NCBI GenBank assembly: GCA_965603495.1
Contig: CBFDDF010000006.1
Location: 62,001 to 126,000 of the forward strand
DNA: 64,000 nt
Source of the DNA: Thiomicrorhabdus sp965603495
GTDB lineage: Bacteria > Pseudomonadota > Gammaproteobacteria > Thiomicrospirales > Thiomicrospiraceae
Direction: 5' to 3'
Shown here one piece after another: positions 18,649 to 27,652 of this stretch. Position 1 is the first letter of the stretch, and each line of letters begins with the position of its first letter. A program made the translations under genes and the position numbers. The notes below the pieces were generated by a model, which was given only the letters and a program-made list of their open reading frames with translations, searched no databases and had not been told where the DNA came from.

Positions 18649-19887
18649 ATGAAGCAAAAACTGATTCTTATCGGTTCAGGAATGGTCGGCGCGCGATTTA
18701 TCGAACGCCTATTACATGAAGCGCCCGATACATATGATATTCGCGTCTTTAATAAAGAACCGACCGGTGGTTATAACCGCATTATGCTTTCCCCAGTGCT
18801 TTCTGGCGAGAAAACCCTTCCCGAAATAATGACCCACGATCATGACTGGTTTGAAGAACGCGATGTTCATCTGCAAGCCAGTACCGAGATTGTCGCCGTC
18901 AATCAACAAGCTAAAACCGTGACCACTGATTTAGGTGCTGTCTATTCCTACGATACCTTGGTAATTGCCACGGGTTCAAAACCTTTTGTGATTCCTGCTC
19001 CGGGCGCGGATTTACCGGGCGTCGTGACGTTTCGAGATACGCGTGATGTCAATCTCATGCTCGAAGCTTCTGCTAAACATCTTAAAGCAGTGGTGATAGG
19101 CGGCGGTCTGTTAGGCCTTGAAGCGGCCAACGGTTTGATGATCCGCGGCATGGAAGTTACCGTTGTACATCGCGGAGATGTCCTGATGAATATGCAGATG
19201 GATCGTGTTTCTGGCGGGTTGCTACAAAAAAGCCTTGAAGACAAAGGCATGAAGTTTGCCATGTCTGCCAACACCGCTGAAATTCTCGGTGAAACCTGTG
19301 TAACTGGTGTGAAATTGGCAGATGGCCAAGTCATTGAGACTGATTTAGTGGTGATGGCGGTCGGAATTCGTCCCAATGTCGGTGTAGGCAAAAAACTCGG
19401 TTTAGAGATCAATCATGGCATTATCGTCAATGACCAATTAGAAACCTCTGCAGACAATATCTATGCCTTAGGCGAGTGTGTTGAACATCGCGGTTTGCTA
19501 TACGGTTTGGTGGCACCGCTTTATGAGCAGGCTCAGGTCTTGGCAGAGACATTGGCGGGTAAGCCATCCGCTTATCAAGGCAGCTTTATCTCTACCAAAT
19601 TAAAAGTCACCGGCATCAGCTTGTTTTCAGCAGGCGCGTTCGAGGATTCAGCGGATTCAGAATCCCTGGTCTATCAAGATTTAAGTCAAAACATCTATCG
19701 CAAGATTGTTTTGAAAAACAACAAAATTCAGGGTGCAGTGATGTTTGGTGATGTCACTGGCTCTAATTGGATATTTGATAATTTAGTTGAGCAGAATAAT
19801 ATGTCTGCTTATCGAGATACATTAGTTTTTGGTGAAGGTTTTCAGCCTTCGTCAGACAAAAAGGTAGAAAAGGAAGCTGTCGCATGA
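18649..19887 (+). CDS. FAD/NAD(P)H-dependent oxidoreductase of nitrate assimilation
   Basis: The start at ATG 18649 is chosen because AGAGGA lies seven bases upstream, whereas the longer frame would need a TTG without a ribosome site; this gives 412 residues. An N-terminal GSGMVG FAD fold, a second dinucleotide fold VVIGGGLLGLEAA for NAD(P)H and a DNIYALGECVEHRGLLYGL FAD segment identify the pyridine nucleotide-disulfide reductase family, closest in layout to the N-terminal third of NirB. It probably supplies electrons to the nitrate reductase, as NasB/NasC-type subunits do; it may instead assist NirB. It overlaps nirB by four bases (ATGA), so the two are translationally coupled. Confidence 0.8.
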   Translation: MKQKLILIGSGMVGARFIERLLHEAPDTYDIRVFNKEPTGGYNRIMLSPVLSGEKTLPEIMTHDHDWFEERDVHLQASTEIVAVNQQAKTVTTDLGAVYSYDTLVIATGSKPFVIPAPGADLPGVVTFRDTRDVNLMLEASAKHLKAVVIGGGLLGLEAANGLMIRGMEVTVVHRGDVLMNMQMDRVSGGLLQKSLEDKGMKFAMSANTAEILGETCVTGVKLADGQVIETDLVVMAVGIRPNVGVGKKLGLEINHGIIVNDQLETSADNIYALGECVEHRGLLYGLVAPLYEQAQVLAETLAGKPSAYQGSFISTKLKVTGISLFSAGAFEDSADSESLVYQDLSQNIYRKIVLKNNKIQGAVMFGDVTGSNWIFDNLVEQNNMSAYRDTLVFGEGFQPSSDKKVEKEAVA

Positions 19888-22427
19888 GTAAGCAGAAAAT
19901 AGTCGTTATCGGTAATGGGATGGTGGGTCATAACTTCATCGAGAAACTAGTCGCCAGCGAAGGCTATGCAAATTTTGAGGTGCATACTTTTTGCGAAGAA
20001 CCTCGTCTTGCTTACGATCGCGTTTACCTCTCTTCTTATTTCTCTGGTAAAACCGCTGAAGACCTCTCTTTGGTAAAGCCTGGTTTTTATGAGCAGAATG
20101 GCATTACCGTCTATCTAAACGATAAAGCGGTGGATATAGATCGTACTGCTAAAACGGTCACTTCTGAGGCGGGTGTCACGATCGCTTATGACAAATTGAT
20201 TATGGCGACCGGTTCTTACCCGTTTGTGCCGCCAATTAAGGGCAATGATCGTGAAGGCTGTTTGGTTTACCGTACTATTGAAGATTTAGAAGCCATGAAA
20301 GACACGGCAGCCAAAGGTAAAGTCGGCGTGGTGGTTGGCGGTGGACTGCTTGGATTAGAAGCCGCTAAGGCCTTAGTCGACTTAGGTTTAGAAACTCATG
20401 TTGTCGAATTTGCACCGCGCCTAATGCCGGTACAGTTAGATGACGGCGGCGCGGCACTGCTTAAACGCAAAATTGAAAACCTAGGCGTCACCGTACATAA
20501 CAGTAAAGCCACCACAGAAATCATCGACGGTGAAAGCTGCATGAATAAGATGGTGTTTGCCGATGGTGAATCACTTGAAACCGATATGATTCTATTTTCA
20601 GCCGGGATTCGTCCGCGCGATGATTTGGGTAACAAAGTTGGATTAGAGCTTGGACCACGTGGTGGGATTCAGATTGATAATCAGTGTAAAACCAACGATC
20701 CGGATGTTTTTGCAATTGGTGAATGTGCTCTGCATGATGGCATGATTTACGGTTTGGTTGCGCCAGGTTATGCCATGGCACAAGCGGTTGTTAATCAGTT
20801 GAACGCGAACCCTGGCAGTTTTGAAGGTGCGGATATGAGCACTAAATTAAAACTGATGGGCATTGATGTGGCCTCTATTGGTGATCCACATGGTAATGAT
20901 GAAAACGCGCTCTCATATGTTTATGAAAATGGCCCAGAAGAGATCTATAAAAAGATTGTTGTCACGCCTGACGGTAAAAAACTATTAGGTGCGGTACTGG
21001 TGGGCGATGCAGAAGATTTCGGTAACCTGTTACAGATCATGTTGAACGATATGGATCTACCAGAACACCCTGACATGTTGATTCTGCCAAATCGTGGTGG
21101 CGGTGGTGCAGACCTGTTTGGTCCTGATGCTTTACCAGATACGGCGCAGCTGTGTTCTTGTTATGACGTTTCAAAAGGCGACATTATCAGCGCGGTTGAA
21201 GGTGGTTGTTGCACTATGAGTGACATTAAAGCGACCACAGAAGCCGGAACAGGCTGTGGTGGTTGTCTTCAGTTAGTCACCAACGTGCTCAACAATGAAT
21301 TAGAAAAACGCGGCGTTGAAGTCAATACCGATATCTGTGAACACTTTGGACATACGCGTCAAGAGCTTTACCATATCTGTCAGGTCGAAGAGATTAAAGA
21401 CTTTGACACACTCATCGCTTCTCACGGCACAGGCTGTGGTTGTGAAGTCTGTAAGCAGGCGGCGGGTAGCATATTCGCTTCACTTTGGAACTCATACGCC
21501 CTAGAAGAAGATAAGATAGCTTTACAGGATACCAACGACAACTACCTTGGAAATATGCAGAAAGACGGAACTTACTCTGTCATTCCACGTGTACCAGGGG
21601 GCGAGATTACGCCACAAAAACTGATCGTATTAGGTCAAGTTGCGACTGACTATAAGTTGTACACTAAGATTAATGGCGGTCAGCGTATCGTCTTGTTTGG
21701 TGCGCAAATGAATGATCTACCGGCCATCTGGAAAGAGTTGATTGATGCCGGCTTTGAGTCTGGACAGGCTTATGCGAAAGCACTGCGTACTGTTAAGTCT
21801 TGTGTTGGTTCAACTTGGTGTCGATATGGTTTAGACGACTCGGTCACTATGGCGATTGAGTTAGAAGATCGTTACAAAGGCTTACGTTCACCGCATAAAA
21901 TCAAAATGGGGGTTTCAGGCTGTACCCGTGAGTGTGCTGAAGCACAAGCGAAGGACATTGGCCTTATCTCAACTGAGAATGGCTGGAACTTGTTTGTCTG
22001 CGGTAACGGCGGTATGAAACCGCGTCACGCAGACCTGTTCGCAACAGACCTAACCAAAGAAGAAGTCTTTAAGTATGTCGATCGTCTGTTAATGTTCTAC
22101 ATTAAAACAGCAGACAGACTACAGCGTACTGCAACTTGGATGGATAATATGGAAGGTGGTTTAGCGTATGTTCAGGAGGTTGTTATCAATGACTCTCTAG
22201 GTATGGGCGCTGAATTAGAAGCGCAAATGGAAGCGTTACACAAAACTTATAAGTGTGACTGGAAAACGGCGATTGAGAATCCTGAGTTCACTAAACGTTT
22301 CCGTTCATTCGTCAATGTTGAAACGCCTGCTGAGCAATTATTCGTGCAAGAACGTGGTCAAATCCGCCCTGCGACCGAAGCTGAGAAGTTAGCAGGCATT
22401 GCCGTAGAAATTAAACAGATTGCTTAA
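19884..22427 (+). CDS. nirB: Assimilatory nitrite reductase [NAD(P)H], large subunit
   Basis: The 847-residue protein has the full NirB order: FAD fold (GNGMVG), NAD fold (VVVGGGLLGLEAA), a BFD-type [2Fe-2S] domain (CSCYDVSKGDI...TGCGGC near 425-465), a CGCEVC segment near 515, then the sulfite/nitrite reductase domains with the siroheme-[4Fe-4S] ligands CVGSTWC and CTREC. It reduces nitrite to ammonia with six electrons from NAD(P)H in the cytoplasm. It is encoded between the flavoprotein and nirD; its siroheme depends on cysG, about 13 kb downstream. Confidence 0.97.
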   Translation: MSKQKIVVIGNGMVGHNFIEKLVASEGYANFEVHTFCEEPRLAYDRVYLSSYFSGKTAEDLSLVKPGFYEQNGITVYLNDKAVDIDRTAKTVTSEAGVTIAYDKLIMATGSYPFVPPIKGNDREGCLVYRTIEDLEAMKDTAAKGKVGVVVGGGLLGLEAAKALVDLGLETHVVEFAPRLMPVQLDDGGAALLKRKIENLGVTVHNSKATTEIIDGESCMNKMVFADGESLETDMILFSAGIRPRDDLGNKVGLELGPRGGIQIDNQCKTNDPDVFAIGECALHDGMIYGLVAPGYAMAQAVVNQLNANPGSFEGADMSTKLKLMGIDVASIGDPHGNDENALSYVYENGPEEIYKKIVVTPDGKKLLGAVLVGDAEDFGNLLQIMLNDMDLPEHPDMLILPNRGGGGADLFGPDALPDTAQLCSCYDVSKGDIISAVEGGCCTMSDIKATTEAGTGCGGCLQLVTNVLNNELEKRGVEVNTDICEHFGHTRQELYHICQVEEIKDFDTLIASHGTGCGCEVCKQAAGSIFASLWNSYALEEDKIALQDTNDNYLGNMQKDGTYSVIPRVPGGEITPQKLIVLGQVATDYKLYTKINGGQRIVLFGAQMNDLPAIWKELIDAGFESGQAYAKALRTVKSCVGSTWCRYGLDDSVTMAIELEDRYKGLRSPHKIKMGVSGCTRECAEAQAKDIGLISTENGWNLFVCGNGGMKPRHADLFATDLTKEEVFKYVDRLLMFYIKTADRLQRTATWMDNMEGGLAYVQEVVINDSLGMGAELEAQMEALHKTYKCDWKTAIENPEFTKRFRSFVNVETPAEQLFVQERGQIRPATEAEKLAGIAVEIKQIA

Positions 22428-22509
22428 TTTAAGCTAGTAACCAATAAATTGACCAGGTCGGGTCGTTTCGAAAACTACCCCGCCTGGTGATGAGTGAAAG
22501 GAAAATAAA

Positions 22510-22830
22510 ATGAGTGATTTTGTACAAGTTTGTTCGGTAGATGATTTAGTTAAAAACTCAGGGGTTGCCGCATTGGTTAACGGTACCCAAGTCGCTTTGT
22601 TCTATATTAACGATACGGTCTATGCGTTAAATAATTACGATCCAATCGGTAAAGCCAATGTCATGTCTCGTGGCATGATTGGCGACTTAAAGGGCGAATT
22701 GATGGTGGCTGCCCCGCTGAAAAAACAGCACTACAGCTTAAAAACCGGTGTTTGCTTAGATGTAGAAGGGGTTTCTATCCCAAGCTACCAAACCAAAATC
22801 GAAAATAACCAAGTGTTTGTAAAGCTCTAA
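22510..22830 (+). CDS. nirD: Nitrite reductase small subunit
   Basis: This 106-residue protein has a Rieske-like fold with no cysteine/histidine cluster ligands, as is normal for NirD. The segments ALFYINDTVYALNNYDPIG and LKTGVCLDVEGVSI align with family expectations. AAAGGA precedes the ATG, and it lies 82 bases after nirB. Confidence 0.93.
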   Translation: MSDFVQVCSVDDLVKNSGVAALVNGTQVALFYINDTVYALNNYDPIGKANVMSRGMIGDLKGELMVAAPLKKQHYSLKTGVCLDVEGVSIPSYQTKIENNQVFVKL

Positions 22831-22892
22831 AACCGAGCTTGTTTCAACCCCTATTCGATTCAATCGAAATACTCTAAAAAAAGCTGTGCCCT

Positions 22893-25637
22893 ATGACCAT
22901 GTCCACGCCCATGTCAGAAAATCAAATTATCCAAACCACCTGTCCTTATTGTGGGGTTGGCTGTGGCATGGATATTTCACCTAAAACGGCTAAAAATCCG
23001 GATAAGCCCTCAGCCATGGGGATTTTAGCCTACGAAGTGAAAGTCATTGGCTCGGAAAGACATCCTGCCAATTACGGCCGTTTATGTGTCAAAGGTTCTT
23101 CTGCGGGTGAAACGGTTGATTTTGAGGGGCGTATGCTCGAGCCACAAGTCAACGGCCAGGTGGTCAGTTGGGATTCTGCTCTGACAACGGTGGCGGACAA
23201 ATTCAAATCGGTGATAAAGGAGCATGGTTCGCAAGCCGTGGCGTTTTACGTTTCGGGGCAGTTTTTAACCGAAGATTATTATGTCGCCAATAAGCTGATT
23301 AAAGGCTTTATGGGCACCGCCAATATCGACACCAATTCGCGATTGTGTATGGCATCGGCCGTGGTCGGTTACAAACGGGCCTTTGGTTCCGATACCGTTC
23401 CCTGTTCTTATGAAGATTTAGAGTCGGCCGATTTGATTATCTTAGTCGGCTCTAATGCCGCTTGGGCACACCCGATTGTTTATCAGCGAATTGCCGCCGA
23501 GAAACGCCGTCGTCCTGAGATGAAAATTGTCGTGGTTGATCCGCGCAAAACCGCGACCTGTGATATTGCCGATTTACATTTGGCGTTAAAACCTGGCACC
23601 GATGCGGTGTTATTCAACGGCTTGCTGTCACAGTTTGCACAGGCGGGTGTGTTAGACGGCGCGTTTATCAAGTTCCATACAGAAGGCTTTGAAGCCGCTT
23701 TGGCTAAGGCCGAAGAAGCGCAGGATTGTCTACATGCGGTCGCCGAACAGTGTGAGCTGGACGAAGATGATCTGGTACAGTTTTTTGATTGGTGTATTTC
23801 AAGACCTAAAATGGTCACCATGTACTCGCAAGGCGTTAATCAGTCTTCATCGGGTGTCGATAAATCCAATGCCATTATCAACTGCCATCTAGCAACAGGA
23901 CGTCTCGGCAAAGAGGGTACAGGGCCTTTCTCCATTACCGGTCAGCCGAATGCGATGGGCGGTCGAGAAGTCGGTGGCCTGGCGAATCAGTTAGCCGCCC
24001 ACATGGACTTTAGTAACCCTGAAAACATCGATAAGGTTTCGCGTTTTTGGCAAGCTGAAAACATGGCTTCAGAAAACGGTCTAAAAGCCATTGATCTATT
24101 CAATGCAGTGGCCGACGGCACCATCAAAGCCATCTGGATTATGAATACCAATCCCGTAGTCTCTATGCCGGATGCCGATGCCGTCAAAAAAGCCCTGTTA
24201 GAGTGTGAAATGGTGGTGGTCTCCGACTGTATGCAAGCGACCGATACCACATTGGTGGCGGATGTTTTACTGCCTGCGCTGACTTGGGGCGAAACCGATG
24301 GTTCAGTCACCAACTCAGATAGAACCGTCTCGCGCCAACGTAAATTTATGGATGGCCCTGAAAACGCCAAAGCCGATTGGTGGATTTTGTCGCAGGTCGC
24401 TTTGAAGATGGGCTTTACTAAAGCGTTTACTTATCAAACCCCTGCGGATATCTTTAGAGAACACGCCGCACTGTCAGGCTTTGAAAACAACGGGTCACGT
24501 GACTTTGATATCTCGCTGTTAGATGAGATTACCGAGGGTGAGTATTGGGCGATGCAGCCATTCCAGTGGCCGCTGAATCCTCAAAATCCACATGGCACCA
24601 AACGCATGTTTACCGATAATAAATTCTTCACGGCCAGTGGTAAAGCGCAGTTTATCCCTATTAGACCTCGTGCTCCGGTGCACCCCACCACGCAAGCATT
24701 CCCGTTAATCTTGAATACCGGGCGAGTACGTGACCAATGGCATACCATGACGCGTACCGCCAAAACGGCAAAGTTGATGGCGCATAAAGACGAAGCCTAT
24801 GTGAGTATTCATCCAAAAGATGCCAGACGTTATCAGCTAGTACACGGTGAATTGGCAAAATTAACCAGTCCACTGGGTGATGACAAGATTGTGATTGCAC
24901 GGGTCGATGTCACCGATACAGGTCGCCCTGGCAGTCTGTTTGTGCCGATCCATTGGACAGCACAGTATTCGAGCCACGGCCGGGTGGATGTCTTGGTGCA
25001 ACCTGTAGGCGATCCGCTCTCCGGTCAGCCTGAGTCAAAACACAGTCCAGTTAAAATCGAACCGTATCAAGCGAAGTGGCATGGCTTTATCTTGAGTCGT
25101 CACCCCATTGATACGGCAGGGTTAGACATAGACGCCAATTACTGGGTCAAAATCAAAGGCAAGCAGTTCTATCGTTATGAGATTGCTGGCGAACAGCCAA
25201 TTGAAAGTTACCAGGCCTGGTCAGAATCTATTTTAGGTTCTCAAGGTGAGTTGCTTGATTATGCCGATATTGCAGGGCAACGCTATCGTGCCGCGCATAT
25301 TACAGACGGACAATTACACTCCGTTTTGTTTATCGCACCGACCACCGAACTGCCGCCTAGAGGCTGGTTAGGTAGTCTGTTCGCTAAAGATGAACTTGAT
25401 GCCAAAACCCGCTTAAGTCTCTTAGCCGGTCAACAATCGGGTGACAAAGACGAAGGTAAAACCATCTGTTCTTGTTTTGGAATCGGCATCAATACTATAA
25501 TCGAAGCCATTCATAAAGATAAACTGACTTCGGTGGAAGCCATCGGTCACGCCCTTAAAGCCGGAACCAACTGTGGTTCTTGTCTGCCAGAGTTGACTGA
25601 AATATTGTCGGCAGAGTTGTCGACTGAACTTAAGTAA
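22893..25637 (+). CDS. nasA: Assimilatory nitrate reductase, molybdopterin catalytic subunit
   Basis: The 914-residue enzyme opens with the [4Fe-4S] motif CPYCGVGCGM followed by GRLCVKGSS, characteristic of Mo-bis-PGD nitrate reductases. The central segments TNIDTNSRLCMASAV-like, GPFSITGQPNAMGGREVGG and NTNPVVSMPDAD belong to the molybdopterin oxidoreductase family. The C-terminal extension (about 855-905) is a BFD-type [2Fe-2S] domain (CSCFGIGINTI...GTNCGSC), typical of assimilatory NasA/NasC. It reduces nitrate to nitrite in the cytoplasm. Three Met codons lie at the start; none has a strong ribosome site, so the exact N-terminus is uncertain by up to 6 residues. The gene contains one CCAGGCCTGG palindrome at 25211. 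Confidence 0.95.
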   Translation: MTMSTPMSENQIIQTTCPYCGVGCGMDISPKTAKNPDKPSAMGILAYEVKVIGSERHPANYGRLCVKGSSAGETVDFEGRMLEPQVNGQVVSWDSALTTVADKFKSVIKEHGSQAVAFYVSGQFLTEDYYVANKLIKGFMGTANIDTNSRLCMASAVVGYKRAFGSDTVPCSYEDLESADLIILVGSNAAWAHPIVYQRIAAEKRRRPEMKIVVVDPRKTATCDIADLHLALKPGTDAVLFNGLLSQFAQAGVLDGAFIKFHTEGFEAALAKAEEAQDCLHAVAEQCELDEDDLVQFFDWCISRPKMVTMYSQGVNQSSSGVDKSNAIINCHLATGRLGKEGTGPFSITGQPNAMGGREVGGLANQLAAHMDFSNPENIDKVSRFWQAENMASENGLKAIDLFNAVADGTIKAIWIMNTNPVVSMPDADAVKKALLECEMVVVSDCMQATDTTLVADVLLPALTWGETDGSVTNSDRTVSRQRKFMDGPENAKADWWILSQVALKMGFTKAFTYQTPADIFREHAALSGFENNGSRDFDISLLDEITEGEYWAMQPFQWPLNPQNPHGTKRMFTDNKFFTASGKAQFIPIRPRAPVHPTTQAFPLILNTGRVRDQWHTMTRTAKTAKLMAHKDEAYVSIHPKDARRYQLVHGELAKLTSPLGDDKIVIARVDVTDTGRPGSLFVPIHWTAQYSSHGRVDVLVQPVGDPLSGQPESKHSPVKIEPYQAKWHGFILSRHPIDTAGLDIDANYWVKIKGKQFYRYEIAGEQPIESYQAWSESILGSQGELLDYADIAGQRYRAAHITDGQLHSVLFIAPTTELPPRGWLGSLFAKDELDAKTRLSLLAGQQSGDKDEGKTICSCFGIGINTIIEAIHKDKLTSVEAIGHALKAGTNCGSCLPELTEILSAELSTELK
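25211..25220. repeat. CCAGGCCTGG palindrome inside nasA
   Basis: Exact core in the coding sequence (reads QAW); the flanks are not complementary beyond ACCAGGCCTGGT. Confidence 0.9.
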
Positions 25638-25650
25638 CGCACGAGGTAAT

Positions 25651-25935
25651 ATGAAAACGACTCTTTTAAAGATTTTTGCACCCATTCTGAACTTGTTTGA
25701 AGCGCCAGACGATGGCTCAGAATACAGCTACAGTCCTTCGCATCGTAAAATATTAATGGTGATGGGCTTCTTGTTTTTAGGGGTAACTGGCGTTGGGATT
25801 TTCTTCGCAATCCAAGCCAATGCCATGGCCACTTTGTTTCCGATCGTTTTGTTTGGATCGATTGGTCTGCTGTGTTTAATCGTTGCAGGTTTGGGCAGTG
25901 ATAGAGCAGTTTCTAAACTATGGCGAAATCGCTGA
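25651..25935 (+). CDS. Small membrane protein at the end of the nitrate operon
   Basis: A 94-residue protein with two predicted membrane helices (about 33-53 and 59-82) and a basic C-terminus. Its start lies 13 bases after the nitrate reductase stop, with GAGGT before the ATG, so it is co-transcribed. I do not recognise a family; a membrane-proximal accessory role is only suggested by position. Confidence 0.75.
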   Translation: MKTTLLKIFAPILNLFEAPDDGSEYSYSPSHRKILMVMGFLFLGVTGVGIFFAIQANAMATLFPIVLFGSIGLLCLIVAGLGSDRAVSKLWRNR

Positions 25936-25982
25936 AATCGTTTTTTTTGTTGCTACATTTTTATTCGTTCGTTTTAAAGATT

Positions 25983-26010
25983 AAACCTACCAGGCCTGGT
26001 AGGTTTTTTT
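25983..26010 (+). terminator. Terminator of the nitrate operon built on the CCAGGCCTGG palindrome
   Basis: A 24-bp perfect palindrome centred on the core at 25990-25999 (arms AAACCTACCAGG) runs into seven T residues. It is the first of several terminators in this window that share this core. Confidence 0.85.
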
Positions 26011-26112
26011 ATGACTGTAATTAATGGAGAAATGCAGTTTTATATAAAGGTGGCATACGTAGAACATCTAGTTTAGGATGTTTAAATTATAGTTAGGCTA
26101 GAGAAACTGAAA

Positions 26113-27111
26113 ATGGACAAGGCAATAATCCAGAGTGAGTTTAAAGAAAAGCTGCCGAAATATGAGCGGTTAGCAAAAAATTTATGTGAAGCGCTTGAAG
26201 GATTCTTGAATGATGAGGGTATTAGCTGTCTTGGTGTAAGTTATAGAATCAAATCATTTGAATCATTTTGGGAGAAAATCTCAAGAAAGGGCTATAACAA
26301 TCCATTTTCCGAAATCAATGATATTTGTGGAATTAGAGTTATTGTATATTTCCCATCCGATGTAAATATAGTTGATAATTTAATAGCTAGAGAACTTGAT
26401 GTTATTGATTCAGAAGATAAATCTAAAATATTACAGCAAGACCAGTTTAACTATCGTTCAGATCATTATGTAGTGCGTGTTAAACGCGAATGGTTGAAGG
26501 CTCCAAACTATAGAGGGTTAAACAATATAAGGGCAGAAATACAGGTACGTACGGTATTAATGCATTCGTGGGCAGATTTATCACACAAGCTTGCTTATAA
26601 GTCAGCAAGCTCTACACCCCAGAAATTTATGCGTGAATTATATCAATTAAGTGCTTTATTTGAATTGGCTGATGAGAAGTTTGAAGATTTAAGAAACAAG
26701 AAAAATGCTCATATAGAACAAGTTTCGGCTCGATCAGAGAAGGAGGGGTTTGATCTTGAGCAACCATTAGATGTGGATGTCCTTCAGGCATATTTAGGCT
26801 ACCGTTTCAAGGGCAGGAAAGTTTCTGATAGTGAAAATGTGGCGAACTTCATTGATGAAATAAATCAACTCGAAATTACACTTAGTGACATAGATAAAAT
26901 TTATTTGGAAACTGAAGGATTTTTAGATGAAATGGAGGACATCTGCCTTCCTTTAGATAGTGATTTTCGATTTTGGGCGCAATTAGGAATGGTGCGCATG
27001 ATTCTTGAGCATTTTGATGACCGTTATGCAGAATTCCGAAGTGTTAGTTCGGAGGAACATGAGAAGGTTTTAGCGCTAGTAAGAAAGCAAAAGCCTAACA
27101 AGTTAAATTAA
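26113..27111 (+). CDS. RelA/SpoT-type nucleotidyltransferase (small alarmone synthetase-like)
   Basis: The 332-residue protein has the (p)ppGpp-synthetase fold: VSYRIKSFESFWEK (basic substrate loop, about 42-55), INDICGIRVIVYF (68-80), YRSDHYVVRV (114-123) and AEIQVRTVLMHSWADLSHKLAYK (141-163). There is no hydrolase, TGS or ACT domain. Residues 180-332 form an acidic helical region of unknown role. Family members include stress synthetases and toxic phage-defence or toxin-antitoxin enzymes such as ToxSAS/CapRel. No separate antitoxin ORF lies next to it, so any control may reside in the C-terminal region. The gene looks more AT-rich than its neighbours and stands alone between a terminator and a repeat cluster, which suggests acquisition. 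Confidence 0.85.
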   Translation: MDKAIIQSEFKEKLPKYERLAKNLCEALEGFLNDEGISCLGVSYRIKSFESFWEKISRKGYNNPFSEINDICGIRVIVYFPSDVNIVDNLIARELDVIDSEDKSKILQQDQFNYRSDHYVVRVKREWLKAPNYRGLNNIRAEIQVRTVLMHSWADLSHKLAYKSASSTPQKFMRELYQLSALFELADEKFEDLRNKKNAHIEQVSARSEKEGFDLEQPLDVDVLQAYLGYRFKGRKVSDSENVANFIDEINQLEITLSDIDKIYLETEGFLDEMEDICLPLDSDFRFWAQLGMVRMILEHFDDRYAEFRSVSSEEHEKVLALVRKQKPNKLN

Positions 27112-27652
27112 TCGTAAAAATAGGACGCGACCCTTTTGTTTCCAATAACCATTGAGAAGCCTTTCTGAAATTTGTTATTCACCCTTATTTTTCATAAAGG
27201 CTTCCCCTGACTATTTTGCTTGTCCATACGACTGTCAAAACCAGTAAGCACAAAAAGACAGCCCGCTCAATCAATCGGCATTCCCTATGGTAAAGGGGAC
27301 GCTACCCTTTATTTCAACAACCTGTTGAGAAGCCTTTCTGAAATTTGTTTTTCACCTTTATTTTTCATAAAGGCTTCACGTGACTATTTTGCTTGCCCAA
27401 AATAGTAACCACAAAAGGGCACCCTGATGACGCCCTCTATTTCACTAAGCTTGTCCACTGACATTCCCTAAACTCGCGTACCGCTCAAACACAGGGAATG
27501 TTTAAACGCGTCCTTCACTAAGTGAAATAACGATTGCTTACAGAAGGGAGTTTTCTTCTACGTTAATACAGTATTTAATAGATGAATTTTGTGTGGGCTT
27601 TTAAACCTACCAGGCCTGGTAGGATTTTTTTGAGGAAAAAGGGCTCAGACCG
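27112..27652. repeat. Repeat-rich non-coding stretch with a duplicated unit of about 140 bp
   Basis: Two imperfect copies, about 27122-27265 and 27296-27424, are offset by 173-174 bp. Each contains TTGAGAAGCCTTTCTGAAAT and a downstream CATAAAGGCTTC, so AAGCCTTT/AAAGGCTT can form a long stem. Further inverted repeats are ACATTCCCT (27461) with AGGGAATGT (27493), and TTCACTAAGTGAA near 27513. No ORF with a ribosome site is apparent. It is followed by a palindrome-type terminator. Confidence 0.75.
27603..27629 (+). terminator. CCAGGCCTGG-type terminator
   Basis: An 18-bp perfect palindrome (CCTACCAGG / CCTGGTAGG), then A and seven T residues. It could stop transcripts coming from the repeat region before the convergent transporter gene. 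Confidence 0.75.

Noticed and set aside
27122..27424. Integron attC cassette sites
   Set aside because: The repeats lack the paired RYYYAAC/GTTRRRY core sites and no integrase is present.
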